64,000 nucleotides of DNA, taken from positions 992,001-1,056,000 of the forward strand of contig JAFEKR010000015.1 in assembly GCA_019022495.1 (NCBI GenBank), read 5' to 3'. The notes under the pieces were generated by a model. It searched no databases and was not told the DNA's origin. It saw only the letters and a list, made by a program, of their open reading frames with translations. Numbering within the stretch: the stretch's first letter is position 1; each line of letters opens with the position of its first letter. Of the stretch, positions 49,838 through 60,366 are shown piece after piece. Made by a program: the position numbers and the translations under genes. This stretch comes from Epichloe hybrida (lineage: Eukaryota; Ascomycota; Sordariomycetes; Hypocreales; Clavicipitaceae).

Positions 49838-50144
49838 TGTTAGATTTATAGGGTATTAAATTTAATATATTATAGTTATAAGCCTAAATAATAGTATTAT
49901 TATTAATTATCTATTCTAGGCTATATTATCTATTAGTATAATTAATTAAGTTATTAGAAAAAAGAGGTTAAAAGCTAGAAGTTATAATATATAAAGGGAA
50001 AAGGGGTTACGTATTTATATCCCTACATTTCCTAGCTAATTAACGCGCTAGGTTATAGGTCACGTGTGGGGCGTGCGCGCGGCCTAAGCTTTTGCTAGGT
50101 AATTACGGCTGCGACGCGCGATTGATATTACCTTTGTTCTAACA
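49838..50144 (-). repeat. 5' LTR of D
   Basis: It runs from TGTTAGATTTATAGGG to CCTTTGTTCTAACA, about 307 bp. The segment 50043-50125 is unusually rich in CpG for this window. Confidence 0.94.
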
Positions 50145-50867
50145 TAAATAAATAAAATATAAACATAAGTAAGTATAAGTAAATTACTATAGAAAAGGCT
50201 AGACCTTTTAGTTATTTAGTATTTTAAGGCTTTTTAAAATATTAATAAAATAAAATACTTTTCTTTTTTATGTTTTTAAATATTATAATAATACTAACTA
50301 TAGTAATTAAAGTAATTATATTATAGTAAAAAAAACTAAGTCTTAAAATCATTTCTAAAAATGTTAAACTAAATGTAATTAAGGTTATTAGACTTATTAT
50401 AGTTATTATAATAATTGAAGTATATTAAATAAAAGGGGGTCTTTATATAATCTTTATAAATAGGCTAAACTAATTATAATTAAGGTTCTTAGAGTTAAAG
50501 TTAGTATAATAAGTATATAAAATAAAAGTGGATCTTAGTATTACTTCTAAAAATAGGTTAAACTAAATGTAATTAAGGATATTAGACTTATTATAGTTAT
50601 TATAATAATAAATATAGTATATTGAATAAAAGTGGGTCTTATGTTATTTTTATAAATAGGCTTAACTAATTGTAATCAAAGTTCTTAAAGTTATTATAGT
50701 TATTATAGTTATTATATTAGATATAATATATTAAATAAAAGTGGGTCCTAGTATTATGTGTAAAAATAGGTTTAACTAATTATAATTAGCATTATTAGCG
50801 TTATTAGGGTTATTATAGTTATAAAGTAAATTATTATATATATAAAATGAAAGTGGGTCCCTCATAT
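50145..50867 (-). mobile_element. hAT-like element C4, second part, truncated
   Basis: This resumes C4 after D (TSD copy TAAAT at 50145-50149). The stretch to about 50300 is the reverse complement of C1 near 7860-7980. From 50433 come tandem repeats with AAGTGGGTC. No subterminal repeats or TIR follow; the sequence stops abruptly at the E LTR (50868). Confidence 0.8.
50433..50862 (+). repeat. Tandem repeat with AAGTGGGTC islands (C4)
   Basis: Five units of roughly 90-113 bp carry AAAAG(T/G)GG(G/A)TC cores at about 50433, 50524, 50625, 50736 and 50849. The filler (TAGACTTATTATAGTTATTA and variants) differs from that of C1 and C3. Relative to the body, the cores point the opposite way from C1. 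Confidence 0.82.
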
Positions 50868-51435
50868 TGAAATGTAGGGAGCTAGTTACCAGCTGCCAGC
50901 TGGCAATAGCTGTACAAGTGCAAGCTCTACGGTCGGGGACTAATAGGGCCACAACGTTGAATCAATTAACGCAACGCAACGGAAGGTTATGGTAGTTATT
51001 AACTAATAGAATTCAATTTAGATCACTTTTATAATATCTTATAGAGCAATAGAATTGATTTTAGATACGTTATACGGGTAATGCGGCTGTTGTTAGTTAA
51101 GAGGACTAGCTATCTAGCTAGTTAAAAAGATCTTCTTCCTCTCATAGACCTACCAACTATATCGGTGGATCCGGGCCGCTAATGGGGTCTTACAGGCCAC
51201 TTTTGATTTTCCGCAAAATTCATTTGTATGCAAAAACCAAAAAATTAACTCACTACTATACTAGCTAGCAACCCGTATGCACTAACTTTTGGTCCAAAAA
51301 ATAACCTTGCATAAAGAGAAAGCCCTATCTTTAAGCTTTAATTTGCTATATATAAAACTTTTGTACGACCTCTAGATAAAGAGAAAATCGTTGTTAAAGA
51401 TAGCTATAGGGTAAGTTATGTGTAGGGTAACCTGC

Positions 51436-51458
51436 TTACGTCACCCTAGCTTACGTCA
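51436..51458 (-). promoter_or_regulatory. Two CRE-like TGACGTAA words in the E LTR
   Basis: TTACGTCA occurs at 51436-51443 and 51451-51458, 15 bp apart. Read in the element's direction this is TGACGTAA, a known target type of ATF/CREB bZIP factors. In the 5' LTR both copies have become TTACGTTA (57598-57620). A promoter role is inferred. Confidence 0.45.
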
Positions 51459-51544
51459 CCCTAGCTTACCTAATTACTAGTGGCGTGGTTATAGCTACAC
51501 TTGTAGCCACAACGTAATTGACTAATTAGTCATCCACATAGTTA

Positions 51545-51635
51545 GTCGCAGCTGTTAATAGCTACGACGTAGCCATTAATAGCTGCCCTCGCGACCGTTA
51601 ACAGCTGCAGTGCAGCTGTCAGACTTGCAAAGCAA
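51545..51635. repeat. CAGCTG palindrome cluster in the E LTR
   Basis: Repeated CAGCTG / TAGCTG words separated by 5-20 bp, also at 57707-57785, with a second pair near 50888-50910. They can pair with each other as hairpins and match the E-box core. The function is unknown. Confidence 0.55.
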
Positions 51636-51695
51636 GCTAGTAATAAGAAGGTTCTTTAACTAGAAAAGGGCTAAAAATAGGTCTTATTTTTAACA

Positions 51696-51710
51696 CCCCC
51701 TTTACAAAAG
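51696..51710 (-). promoter_or_regulatory. Polypurine tract of E
   Basis: The minus strand reads CTTTTGTAAAGGGGG directly before TGTTAAAA, the start of the 3' LTR. Confidence 0.8.
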
Positions 51711-51900
51711 AATTACATTTAAAACAATTAGAAGTGTACAAAGAGACTATAGGGTAAAAACAACAACTTTTGATAATAACAGATAAAAGGGAAAAACAGG
51801 AAAAATAAAAGACCCCCTTTTGAAATCCTAGCTATTGTTAAATATAGCTCCCTTTTTGACGTTGTTTTTAGTTCCCTGTTAAAGGGAATTAGTTATTAGT

Positions 51901-54900
51901 TTAATAATTATTAAGCCCTAAAAGCTTAATAAAAGCCTGATAAAGAGGTTTAGAAAGAGGTTTCGTAAGACTATCTGCAGGCATTGACTTCGTATCTAGA
52001 TATTCGATCTTAGCTAAACCCTCTAAAACCTGTTACCTAATAGAGTTAAACTTTAGCAATGTATGCTTTGTATAACTATGTAAAGCAGGGTTATAAGCAG
52101 TAGTTATAGCGCCTTGATTATCGTAATATATCTGGATAGGGGGAGAAATAGGGGTTTTTAGCTCCTTAAATAAGCCCTAAAGCCACTAAAGCTCCCGGAA
52201 GGTCTCGCAGATAGCATCAGCTTTAGCTTCTAGTGTTAATAGAGCTATTGTACTAGCTTTCTTTGATTTCTAGCTAATAGGTCCGCTAGCTAGCTTGAAT
52301 AGATAAGTATAGGTTGATTTTGAGGTCTTTTTATCCCCTGTAAAATCACTATCGCAATAACCTATTAGGCTTTTGCTAACTAAACCTTTAGGGTCTCCCC
52401 TATAGATAATAGCAAGGAATCTAGTCCCTAATAGATACCTTAGCAAATTTTTAGCTACTTTTAGGTGTTCTATATAAGGGCTAGCTAGTGCAGTAGATAA
52501 CTACTGTAGCGTAAAAGCTATATCAGGCCTTATAAGCAACATTAGGTACATTATAGTCCCTATGATGCACTAATAAAGCTTGATTTCGCTAGCTATTAAA
52601 AGCTTAGTTATCTGCGTAGCTAAAACGCCTAGCTGAAGAGGTATGCTAATAGGCTTACTATCTAGCATATTAAATCGTTTTAAGGCTTCTAATATATACT
52701 AAGATTAATGAATTTTCAGTATTCTATTAGGCCTATCTCGTACGATTTGAACCCCTAAGAAGAATTCAGCAGGCCCCCTATCTTCTATTAGATAGACTTT
52801 ATAAAGTTCCTTTTTAAGCCTTTAGATATAAGATAAATCCGGTCTAATTAGAAGACAGTTATTAATGTACGTAATGACAAAGGTTTTGGTTAAAGGATTA
52901 AAGAAGATAGCTAGGTCAGATATTAAAGGGTTAAATCCTAGGGATTTAAGCACTAATATTAGCGCTTGTTGCTATTCCCTTAAGCTTTATTTTAGGCTAT
53001 ATAAAGATTTCTATAATAAAATTACTTAATCTTTAGAAGGTTTCTAGCTAAAACTTCTAGCTAATTTAGCTAGTTTAGGATTTGCCTTAAGGAATTCAAT
53101 AAACCCTTCTAGAATAACTATATAAATCTGTTATTGTAGCTTACTATTAAGAAAAGCTCCTATAAAATCGATTTGTTTGATTTCCTAGTTATTCCAAGCC
53201 GCTAGGGCTAGTAAAATCCTCTAGCTAGGGGGAATGCTTGTGGTAGCGAAGGTCTCTAGGTAATCTAGGCCTTTGATTTGTATAAATCCCTTAGTAATGA
53301 GTCGAGCCTTATATTTTAAAGGATTATTTTCTTTATCCTTTTTAAGCTTATAAACAAGCCTATTCTTTAGTACTTTTCGGCCCTTAGGGATTTGATCTTT
53401 CCCTATAAATTTAAAAGTACTAGGCTTTAGAAGCTATTCGTATTGCTTGTACGTGGCTTCTATCTATTTATCCCTTTCAGGGCTAGATATAGCCTACTTC
53501 TAGGTCTTAGGCTTAGGGCTAATAGGATTCTTTTCCTTTAGCTTCTCCCGTACCTTAAAGTAGATTTCTTTTATGAAATCTAGAGAAGAAGGGGAACTAA
53601 TATCAACATCCATAGGGTTAATATTAGGGTTAAAATCGATAATTTTGTCAAAATCGAGGTCCGAAGTCGAAACCTGATTTCCTGGTTAAGTTATAGGCTG
53701 CGCCTGTATGGGATCCGCTGGAATTAAGCCTTTAGGGGGTTCTTTAGGGCCTGTAGGTGGTTTTTCTTGACCTACAGGGATACCTATGTTGTCTATAGGG
53801 TAATCCTTTGAACCTTGATCTAGATGTTGTTGATCTAAATTATTTTCCCCCTCTAAAGGGTTATCCCCTATAGAAATCCTAGGTAAGCCTTTAGAAACAG
53901 GGCCTATAGGTTCTATAATCTTAATAAAGCTAGTCTTTGTAACTAGCCTTTTAGAGGGGATGTACACTAGGTAGGTGTTAGAACCTAGTGTAGCTAAAAG
54001 CCTTCTAGGGATAGTCCTAGCTGCTAACTTCTGGGCTTTAGGTTGTTTTTCCAGGGGGATTAGAATCTTATAGTGAGATCCTATAGCTCTAATACTGCTA
54101 ATATCAGTTGTATAAGGCTGATTTAGCTCCCTAGATAATAGTTGTTCAGGGCTTTTATCCTTAGTGGTATTAGCAGTTATATTAACAAGGTTAACAACTG
54201 TAGGTAATACAAAACACTATAAAAATAACGGTAATTTTGCCCACTAGATAGTAGCCCTTAATCGATCTAGAATAGTACGAATTGAACGTTCTGCTAATCC
54301 ATTTTGCTCATGGATATAGGGACTAGAAGTTGTAAATTTAATCCCTTTAGAATTTAACTAAGCTTAATAACTAGAATCGATTTCCTGGCCCCTATTGAAG
54401 TGAAGGTGCCTAGGATATTAACCTAGTTGATTTTTAAGCCCTCTGAAGAAGCCTTTGATAGCCTTATAAACAGTTAGGCCTTCCTTATTAGGTAATAAGA
54501 TAACCCACTTATATCTAGTCTTTCAATTAACTAGAAATAAGCAAATTAACTGCTTATTGTATGGCGTAGGGCTGATTTTTAGCGTATTCCCCTCTATTCA
54601 ATCTAGAGCTCTTGGGGGGTTAGGGATAGCTAATTTCCTAGGTCTTCTAACTGCCTTAGATTGATCACAAGCAATACATCTAAAATCCTTATCCTTAATT
54701 TTAGAAAAATCAGGGATTCCTTTAGTTATAAGGCTAGTTTTCTTTAGCAAAGGAAGACCTAGGTGCCCTAATCATACATACCATAGGCTAGCTAGTTCTA
54801 ACAACCATTAATATTAAAGATCCTTAGGGTCTGAATTAGGATCTAGACTAGGGCCCTCTTTACTAGTCCCCTACTAGGCCCCTTGAGAACCACAGGCCTC

Positions 54901-56700
54901 TTAGAGAGGTATTAGGGACCCTTTTCCTCCACTAGGGCCCTCTAACACCCCTAAATCTATTTCCTTAGATTTATAAGGGACCTAACCTAGGGCTATAGGC
55001 GAAGAAGAAGGGACTAATTCCCCTAAATCATCTCATACGATTTCTTCAATATCATCATCATTTTCGTCGATTTCGTCTAAATCAGAAGCCTAATGCGGCT
55101 TTTTAGAGGGAATTTGAACCTCTATAGGGTAGCTAATCGGATAGCTATGGCCCTTAAAAGCGGCGTAGGTAAAAGGTTGGATGTAATGAGAGTTATTACA
55201 GGGCCCTTTAGATAACTTTGGCGTAGATTGGTTTCTAATGTGAAAGAAAAAACCATGTTTTTCTATATCTAAGGTTGCAATACAAGACCTATCTTTAAGA
55301 TAAAGTAGGTTTTTTATAAGGCAACCACTAGATATATAGTGCGTAAGTCCACTAACTATATTAACATCAAGCTGAGGAAAATATAGCGCATCTTTAAGCA
55401 CTAAGGTCCTATATTTATTAGGATTCTTTTGATATAAGACCTCAAAAATAGCACTACCGTGACCCTTAGCGTAAATAGGGCCACCACCAGTTATAATAAG
55501 GTCGGATTCCCCCTTTTTATAGGGGGTATAATCCCTAAAGACCTCCCTAGAATTAATAATATATACAGTCGAACCTATATTATATAATAGGGCCTTTTTC
55601 ATGTCTTTGCTGTAATAATTAAAACTATTTAAGGTTTTAATTTCTTGATTTTCATTATCCGATTCACTAGAGCTAGAATCAGAGCTACTATCACTAGAGC
55701 TCTTATAACTAGTTTTATAAAGGCTAGGCTTCTTATACAGTTTAAGAGCACCATTAGAAAGGTTGTAATTTCCTAGTATAAAAGAGCCCTCTCTAGAGGT
55801 CTCTTTATTATCCTTTTTATCTAATTTTTAACCTTTTTGCTTCTTTTTCTTCTTCTTATTAGAAAAAGAATTAGAATTAGAAGAGCCCTTATTTTCTTTA
55901 GAGCCTCCTTTCTTCTTCTGATCCTTAGGGGCCTTTTCTTTTTCTTTAGCACCCTTTTCAAGGTTTTTAGCCCTATAATTCAGGGCTTTAGATACTGTAA
56001 ATAATTTATCCCTCTGTTCTGCTAGAAGGTCTGCCATCAAGAATTAAAGATTTAGGGCATCTAGGGGAGCCCCTATAGCCCTATTCATACGCATACTGAA
56101 TCGTTGCCTCTCAGCCCACTGAGGGAAGGTTGATTTTAGGGATTGAAGATATTGATTAACCTGATCTATCGGAGCAATCAGGACCCCTGAAATCAATAAT
56201 CTAGCTAGTAGATTATTAAAGACTGCATTAAAGGACTCTAGAGTCCCCTTAAACTCTTGAAAATTCAGGTTATGAAATTCTGAATATAGGGACCCCCTCT
56301 GGATTTCAACGCTATGTGAATATTGCCTTACAAGTAAATTATAGGCTTCTTCAGGTGATTTTTGCTAAGTTATAGCGGCTTAGGGTCCTTCTGTATAACT
56401 ATCCCTTAGTAATATAAGGATAATAGCTTAATCTAGATCCCCTAGCGCCCTAGAACTCTCCGGATTATCTAGAAAATTAGGCATGCCTAAAGCTCTAAAT
56501 TGGATAGTTAGGGCTTGTTTCTATTGTTCGAAATTTTCAGCTCCTTTAAGCCTAGCAGTCTCTGGGAAACTATAAACTCTCTTATTAAATTCCTTAATAA
56601 TTATTCTCTAATAACTGGTCTATAGTTGCTTGTTGCTTAATAGCCTGCTCTTTTAGCTAGTTATTTAGAACCTCTTGCGCACTAGGGTCAGGGATAACAG
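51901..56700 (-). pseudogene. E gag-pol polyprotein, lightly RIPed
   Basis: The minus-strand gag is readable from about 56570 (LKGAENFEQ) to a Lys-rich tail ending near 55828; no CCHC knuckle is seen. An acidic Ser/Asp linker precedes the protease in the open stretch 55090-55602 (LYNIGSTVYIIN, catalytic Asp as Asn; LYFPQLDVNIVSG). The integrase has CLACDQSKAVR (near 54660) and YIHEQNGLAERS (54290-54330). A Pro-rich linker is open at 53686-53967. RT has KYKARLITKGF, QIDFIGAFLNSKL and YINNCLL (YVDD mutated; about 52855-52870). The RNase H tail MPADSLTKPL is near 51950-51985, with a stop at 51901. Few stops remain, mostly at Trp and Gln. It is dead, but the youngest-looking pol here. The gag start is not determined. 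Confidence 0.92.
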
Positions 56701-56734
56701 GTCCCTTTCCCTTTCCTTTGGTATTTATTTTCCT

Positions 56735-56975
56735 TTTTTATAGAAGGGAAAAGCTTCTATATTACGGGTCCTTCCTTTTTTATAGAAGGGAAGTCTTCTG
56801 TATTTGAAATTTATTTCTTTTTATAGAAGGGAAAAAGCTTCTATCTCGTGGATCCTTCCTTTTTTATAGAAGGGAAGTCTTCTATAGCCATAATTGATTC
56901 CTTTTTATAGAAGGGAAAAAGCTTCTTTCTCGCAGGTCCTTCCTTTTTTATAGAAGGGAAGTCTTCTATAATTAT
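56735..56975. repeat. Hairpin-forming minisatellite in the E leader
   Basis: Tandem units of about 45 and 85-96 bp alternate TATAGAAGGGAAAAAGCTTC and TATAGAAGGGAAGTCTTCTA. Each contains a self-complementary TAGAAG...CTTCTA stem. The array lies between primer site and gag, the position where retroelement RNAs carry packaging or dimerisation signals; that role is only inferred. Confidence 0.8.
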
Positions 56976-57011
56976 ACACAAAGTGACCTAAAAGGAATCT
57001 ATAGTGATAGA

Positions 57012-57026
57012 GCCGGGCTCATAACC
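57012..57026 (-). promoter_or_regulatory. Primer-binding site of E
   Basis: The minus strand reads GGTTATGAGCCCGGC three bases after the 5' LTR end. It matches the complement of an initiator methionine tRNA anticodon arm, as used by copia-type half-tRNA priming. Confidence 0.72.
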
Positions 57027-57029
57027 TAT

Positions 57030-57857
57030 TGAAATATAGGGAGCTAGTTACCAGCTGCCAGCTAGCAATAGCTGTACAAGTGCAAGCTCTACGGTTAGGG
57101 ACTAATAGGGCTGCAACGTTAAATCAATTAACGTAACGTAACGGAAGGTTGTGGCAGTTATTAACTAATAGAATTCAATTTAGATTACTTTTATAATATC
57201 TTATAGAGTAATAGAATTGATTTTAGATACGTTATACGGGCAATGCGGCTATTGTTAGTTAAGAGGACTAGCTATCTAGCTAGTTGAAAAGATCTTCTTC
57301 CTCTTATAGACCTACCAACTGTATTAGTGGATCCGGGCCGCTAACGGGGTCTTACGGGCCACTTTTGATTTTCCGCAAAATTCATTTATATATAAAAACC
57401 AAAAAATCAACTCACCACCATACTAGCTAGTAACCCATATGCACTAACTTTTGGTTTAAAAAATAACCTTGCATAAAGAGAAAGCCCTATCTTTAAGCTT
57501 TAATTTGCTATATGTGAAACTTTTGTACGACCTCTAGATAAAGAGAAAATCGTTGTCAAAGATAGCTATAGGGTAAGTTATGTGTAGGGTAACCTGCTTA
57601 CGTTACCCTAGCTTACGTTACCCTAGCTTACCTAATTACTAGTAGCGTGGTTGTGGCCACACTTACAGCCACAACGCAATTAACTAATTAGTCATCCACA
57701 CAGTCGGTCGCAGCTGTTGACAGCTGCGAAGCAGTTATTGACAGCTGCCCTCGCGACCGTTGACAGCTGCAGTGCAGCTGTTAGACTTGCAAAGCAAGCT
57801 AGTAATAAGAAGGTTCTTTAACTAGAAAAGGGCTAAAAATAGGTCTTATTTTTAACA
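57030..57857 (-). repeat. 5' LTR of E
   Basis: 828 bp, same length and ends as the 3' LTR (TGAAATATAGGGAGC to TTATTTTTAACA). Confidence 0.95.
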
Positions 57858-58925
57858 ATAATCCTAGTAATTATAGACTAATTTACTAAGTACTTTATTT
57901 TCCTCCCTATATAAACTATAATTAACATAGCTAAATTAGCAAAGCTATTTCACAAGGAGATTAAGCTTTAATTTAGGGCGCTAGAGGGCATTATATCTAA
58001 TAAAGGATTAGTATTTACAAGCAAATTCTAGTTAGATATATATTACCTATTATACGTAAAGCATAGGCTTTTAATAGTATTTTACCCCTAAACTAATAGG
58101 CAAATAAAGAGAATAAACTAAGTGCTTAAACATTACTTATAATACTTTATTAAAGAAAACTAATAGCTATAGCTAAAGCTACTTCTAATAGCTTAATTTA
58201 CGTGTAATAATACTATTAATAGGATAATAGGTTACTCCCCTAACTACGCTCTTATAGGCTATTTACCTAAGTTTTATCTAGCTCTTAAGGGTAAGAGCAA
58301 GGAGGGGGAGGTCCTAGAAGCTTATACGTGTATATAAAAGCTATATAAGGTTAAGGAGAAACTAGCATATAACTAGGTAAGAGCTACTAAAGCATAGGTA
58401 AAGTATTATAACTAATAATACTAGCTATTAACCTTAAAAAGAGAAGACTTAGTACTACTATTAGTAAAGAATATTAGACTTAAGGATATAAAACAAAAGC
58501 TAACCCCTAGATTTATTAGGCTATTTTAGATACTTAATACTATAAGTAAATAAGCATACTAACTAGTGCTACCTAATAAGTATAGTTAACTATATAACAT
58601 ATTCTATATTAGTTTATTAAAGCTATGGAATTACTAGAAAGACGCTATAGATAAAGAAATGCTAATACTAGACCTTAAAGATAAAGATAATAAATTTAAA
58701 GTTAAAGAAGTTAAGGATTATAGGAAGACTTATAAAGGTAATAAATACCTAGTAAAATAGAAGGGTTAACTAAGTAAATATAATTAATAAGTAGTAGTAG
58801 AAGATATAGAAAGCGCTTAATATATAATTTAAGCCTTTTATTAAAGTAAAATAAGGAGGAAGTATAGTAAGTTATAAGTAAATTATAAGTACTAAGGAAT
58901 AATATTACTATAGTAAAGGCTTAAT
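57858..58925 (+). pseudogene. F2 integrase C-terminal part and chromodomain
   Basis: 5'-truncated pol. The frame corresponds to F1 from the integrase residues VILVIIDQFTKY onward, through the PQT.RQ box near 58085-58125, to the chromodomain at about 58737-58865 (KYLVK then a stop at the Trp codon). RIP stops are present and shared in part with F1. It has no 5' end and cannot be expressed as integrase. Confidence 0.88.
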
Positions 58926-60175
58926 ATTATTAGTTACCTAAAATTTTTACCTAGAGGCCTATATTATATTATAAAAAAATAAAGGAAATAGCACCTAAAG
59001 TGTAAGTAAAGTAACCAAAAAACCCTTTATTATAGCCCCTAGATAGGAGATAACCTTGCTATTAATAAACCTATACTTTGCCTTATTCTTATTAGCTTAA
59101 ATTACCTTCTCTATAGTATAAAAGAAGTAATGCACTACTATAGCCTAGGTAATATAGCCTAGATTTAATAAATAAAGCTAAAGAACTATATATACTTCCT
59201 ATATAGCTATAGTATCCTCTAGGTTCTCCTATTAAAACATTAGTAAAGCCCTAGTAAATAGATAATAAAAAGCTAAGGGTAAACTAAAAAAGAGGGGAAT
59301 AGGGCTATAGTTACTAAGGTAACTTATAACTACTACTAAGAGACTAGATAGCTTTAGTAAGAAATAAAGGTGGCCTATATAGAAAGGTTAGTAAATAATA
59401 AGTAATTAGGTTAGGATTTAATAGACTTAATATGCCTTTATAGCACTAGTTAACCTAAAGGTAATATAATATAAGGTATTTATATAGTTAAATCCTATAA
59501 CTAAGTTAAGAATACACTTAGTAAAGCTATAGTAAGTCTTCTCTAAAAAAACACTAATACTTTCTTTATTTAGGGTAGAAATAGTAGTGCCTATAAGGGC
59601 CTATACTTACTTATAAATAACTATTAGGTTAGAAAAGTTACTAGCTATTATTACTATAGCTTAGTATAGAAAAGTTAGTAAGTTAGAAGTGTATAGTAAT
59701 AGAATACTAAGTAACTTACTATCTTATAGGTATTACTATACTTATTATATTAGAGATAATGCTTTAACTACTTATCCCTAGTAGTATTACTCCTAAGTAA
59801 AGAATAAGAAAAACTATATATAATCCTTAGTAAAGTAGCCTTAATTAGTAGGTGCCTCTTAAAGTTAGTGTAGCTAGTATATAAGTAGTATATATAAGAG
59901 TACTTATAGAAGTAAATAGTATTAGCTTCTATAATAAAATAGTAAGGATAGGTATATAATAAGTTAGGGTAAATAAAGTCTAATTAAAATTAATTAGAAT
60001 AGTCTAGAGTTATAAGAAGGAAAAGGGAGTAATATAATAGTAAGTTATAATAAAATTTATAATATAAAGCTAACTAATTTATTTATTATTATTTTTATTA
60101 TTAGCTAGTTAGTAAATAGCTATATTAAGGCTAGGGAAAGCTATTTAGGAGCCTAGCTATAAGTAAGGGGATAAT
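58926..60175 (+). other. F2 3' region downstream of the chromodomain
   Basis: Counterpart of F1 25791-27050, including the frame RLEKLLAIITIA near 59627-59662. No domain is recognised. Its retention in both copies at full length says it is a regular part of the element. Confidence 0.5.
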
Positions 60176-60366
60176 TATAAGGCCTTACTTATAACATAAG
60201 TGTACCCCGCTAGCGTATTATGCTATAAGGCTAGGTTCGCGTGATACTAGCGAGCCACTAGCTATAAGTTAGCGACTCGCACGCATAACACACTTAGACC
60301 TAGTAAGCTTCAGTCAATATACGAACGCCCCCATACCTCTTGCCTAGCTATCCCTTTGTTCTCACA
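60176..60366 (+). repeat. 3' LTR of F2
   Basis: 191 bp, from TATAAGGCCTTACTTATA to CCCTTTGTTCTCACA. The following ATTTA (60367-60371) would be the right TSD copy; the left one is lost. Confidence 0.94.

Larger units (their letters stand above)
42953..50144 (-). mobile_element. Ty1/copia retrotransposon D (reverse)
   Basis: Complete element with LTRs at 42953-43258 and 49838-50144 (306-307 bp) and a perfect TSD TAAAT at 42948-42952 and 50145-50149, inserted in C4. The polypurine tract (43259-43276) and primer-binding region (49819-49837) resemble those of family A, so D is its relative with a different LTR. A MITE sits inside at 46534-46937. The leader (about 49150-49837) is non-coding. Confidence 0.96.
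50868..51695 (-). repeat. 3' LTR of E
   Basis: 828 bp, from TGAAATGTAGGGAGC to TTATTTTTAACA on the plus strand. It has clustered CAGCTG palindromes at both ends and two CRE-like words in the middle. It differs from 57030-57857 mainly by transitions. Confidence 0.95.
50868..57857 (-). mobile_element. Ty1/copia retrotransposon E (reverse), best preserved
   Basis: This 7.0-kb element has 828-bp LTRs at 50868-51695 and 57030-57857, a polypurine tract and a primer site. Open segments up to 170 codons remain. The flanking 5-mers differ (CATAT at 50863-50867, ATAAT at 57858-57862). Left of it is hAT-like C4, right of it the integrase of gypsy F2. The missing TSD suggests that the element was created by recombination between two copies, or that a rearrangement removed one flank. 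Confidence 0.95.
57858..60366 (+). mobile_element. Gypsy element F2, 3' part only
   Basis: Nearly identical to F1 24732-27241: integrase core, chromodomain, the long 3' region and the 3' LTR. It begins exactly at E, at the F1 position GTAATCCTAG, so E (or its parent) inserted in the F2 integrase gene. Everything of F2 upstream of that point is missing. The right edge abuts gypsy H. Confidence 0.94.
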
